A stretch of 58,884 nt of DNA from an uncultured Collinsella sp. (GTDB taxonomy: Bacteria > Actinomycetota > Coriobacteriia > Coriobacteriales > Coriobacteriaceae). The position numbers and the translations under genes were made by a program. The notes under the pieces were generated by a model, which saw only the letters and a list, made by a program, of their open reading frames with translations, made no database searches and had not been told where the DNA came from. The DNA is taken from the NCBI GenBank assembly GCA_900545445.1, contig UQZH01000009.1, positions 1 through 58,884 on the forward strand. The letters are read 5' to 3'. The stretch's first letter is position 1, and each line of letters begins with the position of its first letter. Of the stretch, positions 15,727 to 25,692 are shown one piece after another.

Positions 15727-17028
15727 ATGGACAACCTTGCCAAACCCACAAACCGCGCGCTGTTTTTAGTTAGCGTTGCCGTGACCGGTGCGTTCGCAGG
15801 TGCCGCGGTCTGGCTGTTCTTTTTTGCGATGGAGCACGGTATCGACTATCTGTGGACCGAGATCCCCCACATGCTGGGCGCGGCGTCGCCCGAACTCGCC
15901 AGCGGCCCGTTCGGTTTTCTGCCGTATCCGTTTTTTGTCTGCCTGCTGGGCGGCCTGCTGATCGGTCTGTACGAAAAGCTTACGGGCACCAAGACCGACG
16001 ACCTCAACCAGGTGATGGCTAAGGTTAAGAAAGATGGGCGCTACCCGTACGACAACCTGGGCAAACTTTCGCTCGCGGCATTGCTGCCGCTGCTGTTTGG
16101 CGGAAGTATTGGACCGGAGGCCGGCCTGACCGGCGTTATCGCGGGTCTGTGCAGCTGGGTCGGCGACCGCATGCGCCGCTTTGGCGCCGAGTTTAGGGAG
16201 CTCACGCTGCTGGGCACCCAGGCCGCGCTGACGGCGCTCTTTACCGCGCCCGTCTTTGGCTTTGTGGCGCCGCTCGCCGGTAGCGCCGACGGCCAGGGTG
16301 CTAATGACGATGAGTCCGCGTCCGACGAGATCACGATCAAGCTTCCCAAGGCGCAAAAGACTGTGGTCTACGGTATTGCGATTGCCGGCGGCCTGGGCAC
16401 CTATCTGCTGCTCGGCCAGCTTATGGGCGGCGGCATGGGCATGCCCAGGTTCGAGTCCGCCGAGGTGGGCAACCTGGAGCTTACCTGGCTCATCCCGCTG
16501 GCGTTGGTTGGCACCGTTTGCGGCTGGCTGTATTTTGTCTCGGAGCACGCGAGCGAGGCATTGGCTCATGCCGTGGGGGAGCGCCCTGTCGTCAAGGCCA
16601 TGCTGGCCGGTTTGATGCTTGCCATCTGCGGTACGGCTCTGCCCTTCACCATGTTTGCCGGCGAGACGCAGGCCGACGTGCTCATGGAAACCTATCTGAC
16701 CATCCCCGCCGGTGTGCTTATCGCGACCGGTCTTGTTAAGGCCATGCTGACGCCCGCCCTCATCAACCTTGGTTGGCGCGGCGGCCACTTCTTCCCCGTT
16801 ATCTTCTCGGGCGTAAGCCTGGGCTATGGCCTTGCCATCCTCACCGGCGCAGATCCGGTCTTTTGCGTCGCCGTCTGCACGGCATCGACGATGGGCGCCG
16901 TCATGCGCCAGCCTGTCATGGTCGTGGGCCTGCTGCTCATGTGCTTCCCGCTCAAGGGCATCGTCTGCATGATCATCGCGGCCGTCATCGCCGCCGGCAT
17001 CCCGCTGCCCAAGCCACTGCGCAAGTAG
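15727..17028 (+). CDS. ClC-family chloride channel or H+/Cl- antiporter
   Basis: A 433-aa polytopic membrane protein with about ten helices. GGSIGPEAG (125-133) corresponds to the GREGP anion-pathway motif of ClC proteins, and GWRGGHFFPVIFSG near residue 355 matches the GGxFxP motif. The glutamate in GPEAG corresponds to the gating/proton glutamate position, suggesting a transporter or fluoride/chloride antiporter rather than a passive channel. An acidic insertion (about 195-215, GANDDESASDE) is likely a cytoplasmic loop. No C-terminal CBS domains. GGGAGGACCCG precedes the ATG. Ion specificity is not determined. Confidence 0.9.
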   Translation: MDNLAKPTNRALFLVSVAVTGAFAGAAVWLFFFAMEHGIDYLWTEIPHMLGAASPELASGPFGFLPYPFFVCLLGGLLIGLYEKLTGTKTDDLNQVMAKVKKDGRYPYDNLGKLSLAALLPLLFGGSIGPEAGLTGVIAGLCSWVGDRMRRFGAEFRELTLLGTQAALTALFTAPVFGFVAPLAGSADGQGANDDESASDEITIKLPKAQKTVVYGIAIAGGLGTYLLLGQLMGGGMGMPRFESAEVGNLELTWLIPLALVGTVCGWLYFVSEHASEALAHAVGERPVVKAMLAGLMLAICGTALPFTMFAGETQADVLMETYLTIPAGVLIATGLVKAMLTPALINLGWRGGHFFPVIFSGVSLGYGLAILTGADPVFCVAVCTASTMGAVMRQPVMVVGLLLMCFPLKGIVCMIIAAVIAAGIPLPKPLRK

Positions 17029-17122
17029 CACGGCAGCGCGCGGTCAGTACAAACATCTCAAGTCCGGTGCGGGCGCTGTGTCACGGATTTGCGGGTGGAC
17101 TGGATTTCGTTCGGTATCGGCG

Positions 17123-17998
17123 CTACTTCCAAATTGCAAGCGCGGCGGTGCCCAGTACGATGAGGACGAGACCGATGGCGCTGCGGCGGGAGAGTTTTTC
17201 GTTGAATGCCAGGCGCGCAAATAGCACCGATACGACAATCGATAGTTTGTCGATCTGCACCACGACACTCACCTGGCCTGCAGCGATGGCATAGTAATAG
17301 AGCAGCCACGATGCTCCAGTCGCGATGCCCGATGTTGCGAGAAATGTGAGTTCGCGCCGGTCAACGTGCGCGACCTGCTCCAGTTTTCCCTTGGCTGCCA
17401 CGATTGCCCATGCCATAACCAGTACCACGCAGGTGCGGATTGCCGTGGCCAGGTTTGAGTCGACGCCTTCGATGCCGATCTTGGCGAGGACGGAGGTGAG
17501 TGCCGCGAACACGGCGGCGCCGAAGGCGTAAACGAGCCAGGTTCGGTCTTGCTGCTGCTCGGGTTCGGCGGACTGCTTCTTCTCGATCATTAAAAACGTG
17601 CCGAGGGTGATGACAGCGGTTCCCACGAGCTTAACCGCAAGGTTGCTCGTCTCGTCAAAAAGCGCGATGGCGACCAGCGCGGCGAGCACGGTGCTCATCT
17701 TGTCGACCGGTACGACCTTATTGACATTTCCGATGCTCAACGCCTTAAAGTAACAGATCCACGAAGCACCGGTAGCGAGTCCCGAGAGGACGAGAAAGAG
17801 CCAGGATCTGGGTTCGATGCTGCCAATGGTTCCAATGGATCCAGAAATGCCCGCCATTGCCCAGGCGAAAACGAGCACCACGCAGGTGCGAATGGCCGTC
17901 GCGACATCGGAGTCGGTCTGCTTGATGCCGCATTTGGCCAAGATGGATGTGATGCCGGCAAAGAATGCTGACGCAAATGCTGCGACAACCCACGACAC
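17123..17998 (-). CDS. EamA/DMT-family transporter with two similar halves
   Basis: A 291-aa protein with ten predicted helices in two EamA repeats (about 1-140 and 155-291). The halves are unusually alike: LAKCGIKQTDSDVATAIRT and LAKIGIEGVDSNLATAIRT, each followed by CVVLVxAWA. This shows the internal duplication clearly. Family members export amino acids, nucleotides or drugs; some transport organic cations. A polar linker (QSAEPEQQQDR) separates the halves. The start is GTG 17998, with AAGGAGG 10 nt upstream, and a GGATAA/TTATCC operator-like repeat at 18016-18032. Substrate unknown. Confidence 0.88.
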   Translation of the reverse strand: MSWVVAAFASAFFAGITSILAKCGIKQTDSDVATAIRTCVVLVFAWAMAGISGSIGTIGSIEPRSWLFLVLSGLATGASWICYFKALSIGNVNKVVPVDKMSTVLAALVAIALFDETSNLAVKLVGTAVITLGTFLMIEKKQSAEPEQQQDRTWLVYAFGAAVFAALTSVLAKIGIEGVDSNLATAIRTCVVLVMAWAIVAAKGKLEQVAHVDRRELTFLATSGIATGASWLLYYYAIAAGQVSVVVQIDKLSIVVSVLFARLAFNEKLSRRSAIGLVLIVLGTAALAIWK

Positions 17999-18015
17999 GG
18001 GTGCGGTGCCTCCTT

Positions 18016-18032
18016 GGATAATGGGTTTATCC
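18016..18032. promoter_or_regulatory. GGATAA-N5-TTATCC inverted repeat
   Basis: A 6-bp perfect inverted repeat 18 nt upstream of the EamA GTG start. It could be an operator. The rest of 18033-18272 shows no convincing gene. Confidence 0.3.
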
Positions 18033-18272
18033 TGCGAGTTTTATGGACATGAGGATACCGCCCCACCATGAAGGTTTGATATGGCCGCGGCGAGACGGGG
18101 GTTATGTTCCGGGGAGCCATTTGGTTGAGGCTCGAATTGTCGATATGCTGTCGGCTTCTCTTTGGTTGCCAAGATTTAAACGGCATGCCGTGAAGGGCGG
18201 TAGCGACGTTGTTGCTGCTTCGTCTTATCTGGTAAATGAGGTGGCGTGCAGCCCAAGCCCTTTGGCTGTCGA

Positions 18273-18971
18273 TTACAGGTCGCGTGCCCGATAGACCTTG
18301 GTGCTGACGGCGCAGCTGATTGCACATAGCGCGAGGGCAAGTGCGGCGATGCCTGCACACAGACAGCCCAGAACGGCAGGATCGGGATTCGCTCCGGCAA
18401 TTGACATGAGCCAGTTGCTGATGGGGTTGGAGGAGCTCAGCGCTGCCATGGCAAGGCATCCGAGTAGGGCAAACAGGCCAACGGATAGGCGCAGCGCCTC
18501 CATGTGTCCAAATCGGAAGAACAGCGGCTGTGCCAAGAACACCATCATGAGGGAGATGAGCATCGATGCTGCCGAGGCTATTGCGATCTCAAAGACGGTC
18601 TGTCTCGTCGAAGGAATGCCCGCGCTGTTGAAGAGCGGGAAGGAGACGATGCTCAGAAGCGCGGCGGCACATGCCATGACGGCGGAGAAGACAATAACGC
18701 TCAGGTAGCGTGCGCGGATGATGTCTTTGCGCGAGAAGGGCAGCGTTGCCCGGTAGCGCTCCCAACCGTTTTGATTGTCGAAGCCGGCCAGCGAGCTCAT
18801 GACCATGATGGGTGACATAGCACTGACCGCGCAGGCGCCAGCGCTCATGCCGGAATCGCCGTCCGATGCGTTGGCAAGGGTCAGCACGATGAATATGAAC
18901 AAGCCGACACCCGCAATGCTTGGGGCAAGCGAGCGAACGATGGCGAGCTCGGACATAAAGGCGCGTTTCAT
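18273..18971 (-). CDS. ABC-2-type transporter permease
   Basis: A 232-aa membrane protein with about six helices (starting at residues 12, 45, 85, 125, 165 and 205). NGWERYRATLPFSRKDIIRARYLS between the second and third helices is a typical cytoplasmic loop of YtrC/ABC2_membrane_5-type permeases. Its ATG overlaps the stop of the ATPase gene (ATGA), so the two are translationally coupled. Together with the GntR regulator this forms a ytr-like operon; in other bacteria such operons respond to cell-wall antibiotics or export unknown compounds. AAGGGG lies 7 nt before the ATG. Confidence 0.88.
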   Translation of the reverse strand: MKRAFMSELAIVRSLAPSIAGVGLFIFIVLTLANASDGDSGMSAGACAVSAMSPIMVMSSLAGFDNQNGWERYRATLPFSRKDIIRARYLSVIVFSAVMACAAALLSIVSFPLFNSAGIPSTRQTVFEIAIASAASMLISLMMVFLAQPLFFRFGHMEALRLSVGLFALLGCLAMAALSSSNPISNWLMSIAGANPDPAVLGCLCAGIAALALALCAISCAVSTKVYRARDL

Positions 18972-19849
18972 TTCGAAGCCCCTTTCAGCGTGAGGCGAAG
19001 ATAGTCATCAATGGTTGCCCGATCGCAGGGAATCTCGGGAAAGGCCTCGAGCGCTTCGCGACGGTTGGGCACGAGCACGTCCACGCTATAGGCGTGGTGG
19101 GCGGCACGGGCGCCTTCGACGCAAGCCATAAGCTCGGCGGCCTGTGCTTGGGTGCAGTGGGCGATGCCGGCGCGGTCGGTAATGTCCTCGCGCGGCAGGT
19201 CAAAAATAATCGAGCCATTTTCGATGCAGATGACGCGATCAGCGGTGCGATCGAGGTCGGACGTAATGTGGCTCGAGAGTAACACGCTGTGCTGGCCGTC
19301 GGCGACAAAGGCAAGCAGCTCATCAAGCAGTTCCTCGCGTGCCATGGGATCGAGGCCCGCGGTGGCTTCGTCCAAAACGAGCAGCTTGGCATTGTGGCTG
19401 AGTGCACAGGCAAGCTGCAGTTTCATGCCCATGCCGCGGGAGAGGTCCTTGACCTTTGTCTTGGGATCGAGGCCAAATCGGTTGATGAATCCGGCGAACG
19501 TTTCGCGGTCCCACGTGGGGTACGCCGGGCCTACGAGCGACTCGATCTGGCCCACCCTGAGCGTGGAGGGGAAGGGGCACGTGTCCAGGACAAGACCGAC
19601 GCGGGAGCGTAGATGGCGTTGCGACTCATCGGGCGCGTCGGCGCCACAGCGCTGCCCAAACAGGTGCACTTCGCCGGCATCGAGCTTTATAAGCCCGAGC
19701 GCGGCGCGAATGGTCGTTGTCTTGCCGGCGCCGTTTGCGCCTACAAAGCCAACGATCTGGCCGGGCTCCACAGCGAGCGTGACGTCGCGTAGTGAAAAGC
19801 GGTCGCTCACACGGCGTGAGATGCCTTTGAGTTCTAAAAGGTTTTGCAT
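18968..19849 (-). CDS. ABC transporter ATP-binding protein
   Basis: A 293-aa ATPase that energises the permease downstream. Walker A GANGAGKTTT is at 37-46, the signature reads LSRGMGMKLQLACAL (a SRGM variant common in ABC-2 exporters), Walker B LLVLDEATAGLDP follows, and the switch histidine is in LLSSHITSDLDRTAD. The C-terminal 70 residues form a small accessory domain usual in this family. GAAAGG lies 7 nt before the ATG. The gene starts 23 nt after the GntR regulator and overlaps the permease by 4 nt, so all three are one operon. Confidence 0.93.
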   Translation of the reverse strand: MQNLLELKGISRRVSDRFSLRDVTLAVEPGQIVGFVGANGAGKTTTIRAALGLIKLDAGEVHLFGQRCGADAPDESQRHLRSRVGLVLDTCPFPSTLRVGQIESLVGPAYPTWDRETFAGFINRFGLDPKTKVKDLSRGMGMKLQLACALSHNAKLLVLDEATAGLDPMAREELLDELLAFVADGQHSVLLSSHITSDLDRTADRVICIENGSIIFDLPREDITDRAGIAHCTQAQAAELMACVEGARAAHHAYSVDVLVPNRREALEAFPEIPCDRATIDDYLRLTLKGASK

Positions 19850-19872
19850 GGTATAGCCTTTCTTGCAGATGG

Positions 19873-20253
19873 CTACTGCATGGTTTCGGGGGCTACCAGG
19901 TCGAGCATCTCGTGCAGTTTGTCGCGCGTGACGCCCAGGGTTTCGGCTTGGCTCGCCGCTTTCGCAAGTAGCTCTTCGATATGGCAGAGCTGGTTTTCGC
20001 GCAAGAGTTCCTGGCTGCCCTCGGCGACAAAGCAGCCCTTGCCCTGCACGGTGCAGATAAACCCGAGTTGCTCTAGGTCGGCGTAGGCGCGCTTGGTGGT
20101 GATGACGCTCACACCCAGGTCGCTCGCGAGTGCACGGATGCTGGGGAGTTTGGCTCCCGCAGTGAGCGTGCCCGAAAGGATTTGAGCTTTGACCTGCGAG
20201 GATATCTGTTCGTAGATGGGCTTATCGCTCGAATTGGATAGGATGATGTCCAC
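19873..20253 (-). CDS. GntR-family (YtrA-type) transcriptional regulator
   Basis: A 126-aa repressor. Residues 10-75 form the winged helix-turn-helix with IYEQISSQVKAQILSG, LPSIRALASDLGVS and TTKRAYADLEQLGF; QGKGCFVA is the wing. The short helical C-terminal tail (about 50 residues) without an effector domain is the YtrA subfamily hallmark. It is first in an operon with an ABC ATPase and permease and very likely represses it. The start is GTG 20253 with AAGGAG 6 nt upstream. The operator candidate at 20281-20314 overlaps the promoter. Confidence 0.93.
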   Translation of the reverse strand: MDIILSNSSDKPIYEQISSQVKAQILSGTLTAGAKLPSIRALASDLGVSVITTKRAYADLEQLGFICTVQGKGCFVAEGSQELLRENQLCHIEELLAKAASQAETLGVTRDKLHEMLDLVAPETMQ

Positions 20254-20280
20254 AGCGGCTCCTTAGCTGTTGGGCTACAC

Positions 20281-20330
20281 GTGTATATAACCGGTAAGCA
20301 CAGTATATATACACTATGCACAGTTATGCA
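20281..20330 (-). promoter_or_regulatory. Promoter and GntR/YtrA operator
   Basis: GTGTATATA (20281-20289) and TATATACAC (20306-20314) form a perfect inverted repeat, the usual layout of YtrA-type operators. On the minus strand TTGCAT and TATACT are spaced 18 bp and the -10 lies inside the repeat, so binding would block the promoter. Confidence 0.7.
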
Positions 20331-20379
20331 AGAGCTAAATGTGGAATAGCCCATCGGCGCCGCGCTTGCTCCAAAACAA

Positions 20380-20434
20380 TCTCAATCTGTACCATCTGGG
20401 TCCGTTTTTGGTCGCCTGCTGTTACAGATTGAGA
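20380..20434. repeat. 12-bp inverted repeat with 31-nt spacer
   Basis: TCTCAATCTGTA and TACAGATTGAGA are perfectly complementary. The spacer contains GGGTCCGTTTTTGG, reminiscent of the inner arm of the long palindromes at 3500-3690. It lies in the 326-nt divergent region between the GntR operon and prfC, which otherwise holds only the two promoters. Confidence 0.65.
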
Positions 20435-20526
20435 CAGTCTGCTGCAGAATACTTTCGATAACTAGCCGTTCACGTTCTGACTGATGAATTTGTCCTGATA
20501 GGTGCCCTAGAGCGGGATTTCGCGGC

Positions 20527-20532
20527 TACAAT
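20527..20532 (+). promoter_or_regulatory. -10 box TACAAT before prfC
   Basis: The box lies 48 nt before ATG 20580. No strong -35 was found. Confidence 0.4.
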
Positions 20533-20579
20533 AGTGCGGTTACAACGACGTAATGCACTCAATGCAAGAAAGGATCCGC

Positions 20580-22193
<1,614 letters not shown>

Positions 22194-22293
22194 CGCACCA
22201 GTGCGGTGGCCCTGCGGGGCTGCCGCGCCATTTACTTGCCTGATGCCGTGTGAGCGGCTATCATACCCACCGTCGTCTCAAGACCGGGGCGTC

Positions 22294-22341
22294 CGAGCAG
22301 TTCGGGTCCGATATCCTGCTCGTTAAACCTAAAACCAAAGG
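22294..22341 (+). promoter_or_regulatory. Possible preQ1-I riboswitch
   Basis: CGAGCAG (22294-22300) and CTGCTCG (22316-22322) form a 7-bp stem whose 15-nt loop starts TTCGGGTCC. An A-rich tail TTAAACCTAAAACCAAAGG follows and ends in the Shine-Dalgarno sequence of the transporter. The loop GGGT can pair with tail ACC to make an H-type pseudoknot. GTTC after the stem and AAACCTA in the tail resemble the preQ1-I consensus, and the downstream gene is a queuosine-precursor-type transporter. This is pattern and context, not a covariance-model match. Confidence 0.45.
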
Positions 22342-22349
22342 AGTACATA

Positions 22350-23072
22350 ATGATCAAGAAGGTCATGGAGGACTACAAGGTCCTGTTGCGGAGCATTCCC
22401 GCGGCAACGGTTTCGCTGTTTTTCGTGAGCGTCATCATGATGAATCTGCTGGCCAACAAAGAGCTTATCAGCCTGCCGTATCTGGCGCTCGACTGTGGCT
22501 TTGTGGTGAGCTGGGTTTCGTTTTTGTGCCAGGACATGATCTGCAAGCGCTTTGGCGCCAAGGCATCCATCAAAATCTCTATCCTCGCGCTGCTGGTTAA
22601 CCTGGCCGTGAGCCTGTGCTTTTGGGCATGCTCGCTCACGCCCGGTATGTGGGGCGCCTACTACGACACCGGCATGATCGAGGTCAACACCGCCCTTAAC
22701 GCCACCATCGGCGGCACCTGGTACGTGGTGCTGGGCTCTTCGCTGGCAATGCTCGTTTCTGCCGTGGTTAACTCCACGCTCAACCAGTCGCTCGGCCGTA
22801 TGCTCAAAAAGAATAACTTTGCGAGCTTCGCCTTCCGTTCCTATGTGTCTACGGGTGTTGGCCAGTTTATCGACAACCTGGTCTTTGCCATTGTGGTGAG
22901 CCACACGTTCTTTGGTTGGACCTGGGTGCAGGTCCTTATGTGCTCGCTGACCGGCGCTGTCGCCGAGCTGCTGTGCGAGGTCTTCCTGAGCCCCGTGGGC
23001 TACAAGGTCGTGCGTGGCTGGGAGCGTGAGAATGTGGGCGCCGAGTACCTCGAGCGCCACGCAACCGCCTAA
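22350..23072 (+). CDS. VUT/YhhQ-family queuosine-precursor transporter
   Basis: A 240-aa membrane protein with six helices. VSVIMMNLLANKE, a conserved DCGFVVSWVSFLCQDMICKRFGAKAS and the C-terminal FIDNLVFAIVVSHTFFGW are the family pattern of vitamin-uptake-like (VUT) transporters, which import queuine, preQ0 or preQ1. CKRFGAK corresponds to the YhhQ D-xx-xx-YG-K region. AAAGGAG lies 8 nt before the ATG. The upstream leader may be a preQ1 riboswitch. It forms an operon with the SDR gene 9 nt downstream. Function as a queuosine-precursor importer is inferred from the family. Confidence 0.85.
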   Translation: MIKKVMEDYKVLLRSIPAATVSLFFVSVIMMNLLANKELISLPYLALDCGFVVSWVSFLCQDMICKRFGAKASIKISILALLVNLAVSLCFWACSLTPGMWGAYYDTGMIEVNTALNATIGGTWYVVLGSSLAMLVSAVVNSTLNQSLGRMLKKNNFASFAFRSYVSTGVGQFIDNLVFAIVVSHTFFGWTWVQVLMCSLTGAVAELLCEVFLSPVGYKVVRGWERENVGAEYLERHATA

Positions 23073-23081
23073 GGAGCAAGT

Positions 23082-23762
23082 ATGCGGGTTTTGATCACGG
23101 GCGCTTCGGGCGGTATCGGAGCCGCGTGCGTGCAGCGCTTTTTGGACGAGGGCCACGAGGTCGTGGGCTTTGATCTGCTGCCGGCGGCGGTCGAACACGA
23201 GCGCTACCGCCATCTGATCGTTGATGTACGCGAGCCTGACTCGTTTCCAGGCGACCTTGAACCCCAGGTAATCGTGAACGTTGCTGGTACGCAGGATTCG
23301 GCCGACGATATTGCTGCCAACCTGCGTGGCACCATCAACGTGACCGAGCGCTACGCCTTTGTGGGGGAGGGGCTTGCCGCCAGGCCGGCGCCTGCTATCC
23401 AATCCGTGGTCAATGTGGGGTCGGCGAGCGGGCATACGGGATCGGAGTTTCCCGCCTATGCTGCCAGCAAGGGCGGCGTTATTGCCTACACCAAGAACCT
23501 TGCAAACCGTCTGGCGCCGCAGGCCCTCGCCAACAGTGTGGACCCGGGTGGCGTTATCACGCCGCTCAACCGTTGCGTGATGGAAGACGAGCACCTGTGG
23601 AACCAGATTATGGAGCTCACGCCGCTTAAGCGCTGGGCCACTGCCCAAGAGATCGCCGAGTGGATCTACTTTGTGGGCGTGACCAACCGGTTTATGACCG
23701 GGCAGAGCCTGCTGATCGATGGCGGCGAGGCCGGCCGCACCCAGTTTATCTGGCCCGAGTAA
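23082..23762 (+). CDS. Short-chain dehydrogenase/reductase
   Basis: A 226-aa NAD(P)-dependent oxidoreductase of the SDR fold. TGASGGIG (6-13) binds the cofactor, NVAG (66-69) is the structural motif, Ser near 114 (NVGSASG) and YAASK (126-130) give the catalytic triad, and a GG motif LLIDGGEA closes the chain. It resembles FabG-like 3-oxoacyl reductases, but several such enzymes have other substrates and the chain is shorter than the usual 245 aa because the region after strand 2 is compact. AAGGAG lies 6 nt before the ATG, and the gene starts 9 nt after the transporter, so the two are co-transcribed. Substrate unknown. Confidence 0.88.
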   Translation: MRVLITGASGGIGAACVQRFLDEGHEVVGFDLLPAAVEHERYRHLIVDVREPDSFPGDLEPQVIVNVAGTQDSADDIAANLRGTINVTERYAFVGEGLAARPAPAIQSVVNVGSASGHTGSEFPAYAASKGGVIAYTKNLANRLAPQALANSVDPGGVITPLNRCVMEDEHLWNQIMELTPLKRWATAQEIAEWIYFVGVTNRFMTGQSLLIDGGEAGRTQFIWPE

Positions 23763-23766
23763 CAAA

Positions 23767-23804
23767 ACGCGCCCGATGGCAAGATTGCCGTCGGGCGCGT
23801 TTTT
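23767..23804. terminator. Bidirectional terminator
   Basis: ACGCGCCCGA-TGGC pairs with GCCG-TCGGGCGCGT (around AAGATT), followed by TTTT on the plus strand and by TTTT on the minus strand (AAAA at 23763-23767). It sits between the convergent SDR and ung genes. Confidence 0.85.
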
Positions 23805-23817
23805 GATGTATCGATTT

Positions 23818-24543
23818 TTAGCCGAGGCAAGTCCAGTTGACGGGGGTCGAGCCGTGCTGCTCGAGTAGCCGATTGGCAGTGGAGAAGGGGCGCGACCCCA
23901 TAAAGGCGGAGAGTTCTGCCGTGGCGCGATTGGCCGAAAGCGGCGAGGGGTGCGTGGAAGCCAGGCAGAACTTGCCGGTTGCCTTGCCCGCGCCGGTCGC
24001 AGCGAGCTTGCCTTCGACCATCTGTTGGGCAAAGCGGCCCCATGCCAAAAAGACGACCGGTTGGGGCAGCTGACAGCAGCGTTCGATAACGTAGTCGGTG
24101 AGCGTGCTCCAGCCCAGCTTGGCGTGCGAGTTCGCGGCATGCTCGCGCACGGTGAGCGTAGTGTTGAGGAGCAGGACGCCCTGTTGTGCCCATGGGGTTA
24201 GGTCTCCCGTGGCGGGAATGGGGCAGCCCAGATCGGCTTTGAGCTCCTTATAGATGTTGCGCAGGCTCGGCGGCAACTTGGTTTGCGTCGCGGGGACCGA
24301 GAACGACAGCCCCATTGCCTGGTTGGGTCCGTGATAGGGGTCTTGACCCAAGATGACAACCTTGACCTGGTCGGCCGGCGTGTAGGCGAGGGCATTGAGG
24401 ATGTCGTCTTGTGCCGGGTAGATGGTTTGCTCGGCACGCAAAAGGGCGATGCGCTCGAGCAGCTGGTTCGTAGTGTCACGTACCGGCTGCGGCGCATCGC
24501 CCAACCAAGTTGCTATGTTGCGGTCGCGGGTCGCGGCGTCCAT
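23818..24543 (-). CDS. ung: Uracil-DNA glycosylase
   Basis: A 241-aa family-1 UDG, which removes uracil from DNA as the first step of base excision repair. Motif A VVILGQDPYHGPNQAMGLSF holds the catalytic aspartate (GQDPYHG, 66-72), motif LLLNTTLTVREHAANSH lies mid-chain, and HPSPLSA (near 197) holds the catalytic histidine. The C-terminal FSTANRLLEQHG is also family-typical. Length matches E. coli Ung (229 aa). AAAGGAG lies 4-5 nt before the ATG. It is convergent with the SDR operon. Confidence 0.96.
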   Translation of the reverse strand: MDAATRDRNIATWLGDAPQPVRDTTNQLLERIALLRAEQTIYPAQDDILNALAYTPADQVKVVILGQDPYHGPNQAMGLSFSVPATQTKLPPSLRNIYKELKADLGCPIPATGDLTPWAQQGVLLLNTTLTVREHAANSHAKLGWSTLTDYVIERCCQLPQPVVFLAWGRFAQQMVEGKLAATGAGKATGKFCLASTHPSPLSANRATAELSAFMGSRPFSTANRLLEQHGSTPVNWTCLG

Positions 24544-24631
24544 GGGGCTCCTTTACGTCAGATGTTCTGTTGACATCTATTGTAAAGGCGCACCGGTTGC
24601 CTTTATGCCACGGCTGTATGAGGAGTGGGGT

Positions 24632-25534
24632 CTACGAGACGTGCTCGGGCGCTCCTGCCATGCGAGCCTGTCCATGTGCGCGAAGGTGCGGAAGTTCGAC
24701 GGTTGCCACCATGACGCCGGTGAGGATGAGGGCGGCGCCAAAGAAGGCGATGGGGCTCAGGACCTCGCCGACCAGGAAGAACGAGAAGAGGGCGGAGCAT
24801 ACCGGCTCGAGCGAGAAGGCGAAACCGGTGGTCTCGGCAGGCACGTGGGGCTGCACGAGCGTCTGGGTGATAAAGCCGTAGGCAGAGCAGATGAGTGCGA
24901 GCGCGACGACGACCACGATCTCGCTGGGCGTACTGGGAAGCGTGAAGCCGCCAAAGGTGAATGCGGCGATGCCTGAGAACAGGCCGCCGAAGCCCAGCTG
25001 CCAAACGCCCAGGGCCAGCGGGTCGACATCTTCGACAAAGCGCTTCGCCACAATGATGTGGCCGGCATAGACAAAAGCGGAGAGCAGCATGATGAGCGCG
25101 CCCGGGTTCAGGCTGGTGAAGTCGGCGCCCGAGAGCAGCAGCATGCCGCAGGTGACGATGGCGGTGCCGATGAGCACTTTGCGCTCGGGGGCGCGGCGCA
25201 GCAGGGCGGCGTTGGCAAACGGCACGATCACGACCGTCAGGCTCTGCAAAAAGCCGGCGGTGGAGGCGGAGGTGAGGCTGGAACCCAGGCACATGCAGGT
25301 GAGCTCGGTTGCCATAATGGCGCCGATGATGGCAGCGCGGACCATAAGGTCGCGGTTGATGCGGAAAGCGCGCTTGTGGAAGAGCAGCAGGCAAGCCACA
25401 AAGGCGATGATGCAGCGCAGCGCAACGATGCTCGTGGCGTTCATACTGTCCATGCCGATCTTCATGAGGGGGTACGAAAAGCCCCATGCGACGGGAACGG
25501 AAAATGAGAGCGCGATTGCTTTTTTGCGATCCAT
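24632..25534 (-). CDS. EamA/DMT-family transporter
   Basis: A 300-aa protein with ten helices in two EamA domains. The first begins ALSFSVPVAWGFSYPLMKIG and the second ALIMLLSAFVYAGHIIVAKRF. Motif EPVCSALFSFFLVGE near residue 245 is the conserved E-P-V-xx-A segment of drug/metabolite exporters. AAGGAG lies 5 nt before the ATG. It is transcribed divergently from a LysR gene, with the likely operator between (25632-25644), so that regulator probably controls it. Substrate unknown. Confidence 0.9.
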   Translation of the reverse strand: MDRKKAIALSFSVPVAWGFSYPLMKIGMDSMNATSIVALRCIIAFVACLLLFHKRAFRINRDLMVRAAIIGAIMATELTCMCLGSSLTSASTAGFLQSLTVVIVPFANAALLRRAPERKVLIGTAIVTCGMLLLSGADFTSLNPGALIMLLSAFVYAGHIIVAKRFVEDVDPLALGVWQLGFGGLFSGIAAFTFGGFTLPSTPSEIVVVVALALICSAYGFITQTLVQPHVPAETTGFAFSLEPVCSALFSFFLVGEVLSPIAFFGAALILTGVMVATVELPHLRAHGQARMAGAPEHVS

Positions 25535-25631
25535 GGGACTCCTTTTGTTACAGAACGGTTTCGTAAAAAGGATTCTGCTCCCAGATGTTGATGTAGTAAA
25601 GCGAATGTATCTTCAGTATGATTAAGAAATG

Positions 25632-25644
25632 CTAATGTCATTAG
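25632..25644. promoter_or_regulatory. CTAATGTCATTAG palindrome, likely LysR operator
   Basis: A perfect 13-bp palindrome in the 158-nt region between the divergent EamA and LysR genes, the usual location for a LysR-type binding site. Confidence 0.55.
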
Positions 25645-25692
25645 GAAAAGCGCTGGCAAAACGTTTTACGGCTGCATTGATGTGGAGGCACG

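Noticed and set aside
18043..18294. An 83-codon plus-strand frame between the EamA and ABC-permease genes
   Set aside because: No ribosome site or motif, and it overlaps the permease 3' end. Not convincing.
22329..24140. A 603-codon minus-strand frame
   Set aside because: It runs across the VUT transporter, SDR and part of ung without any motif; high-GC antisense reading.
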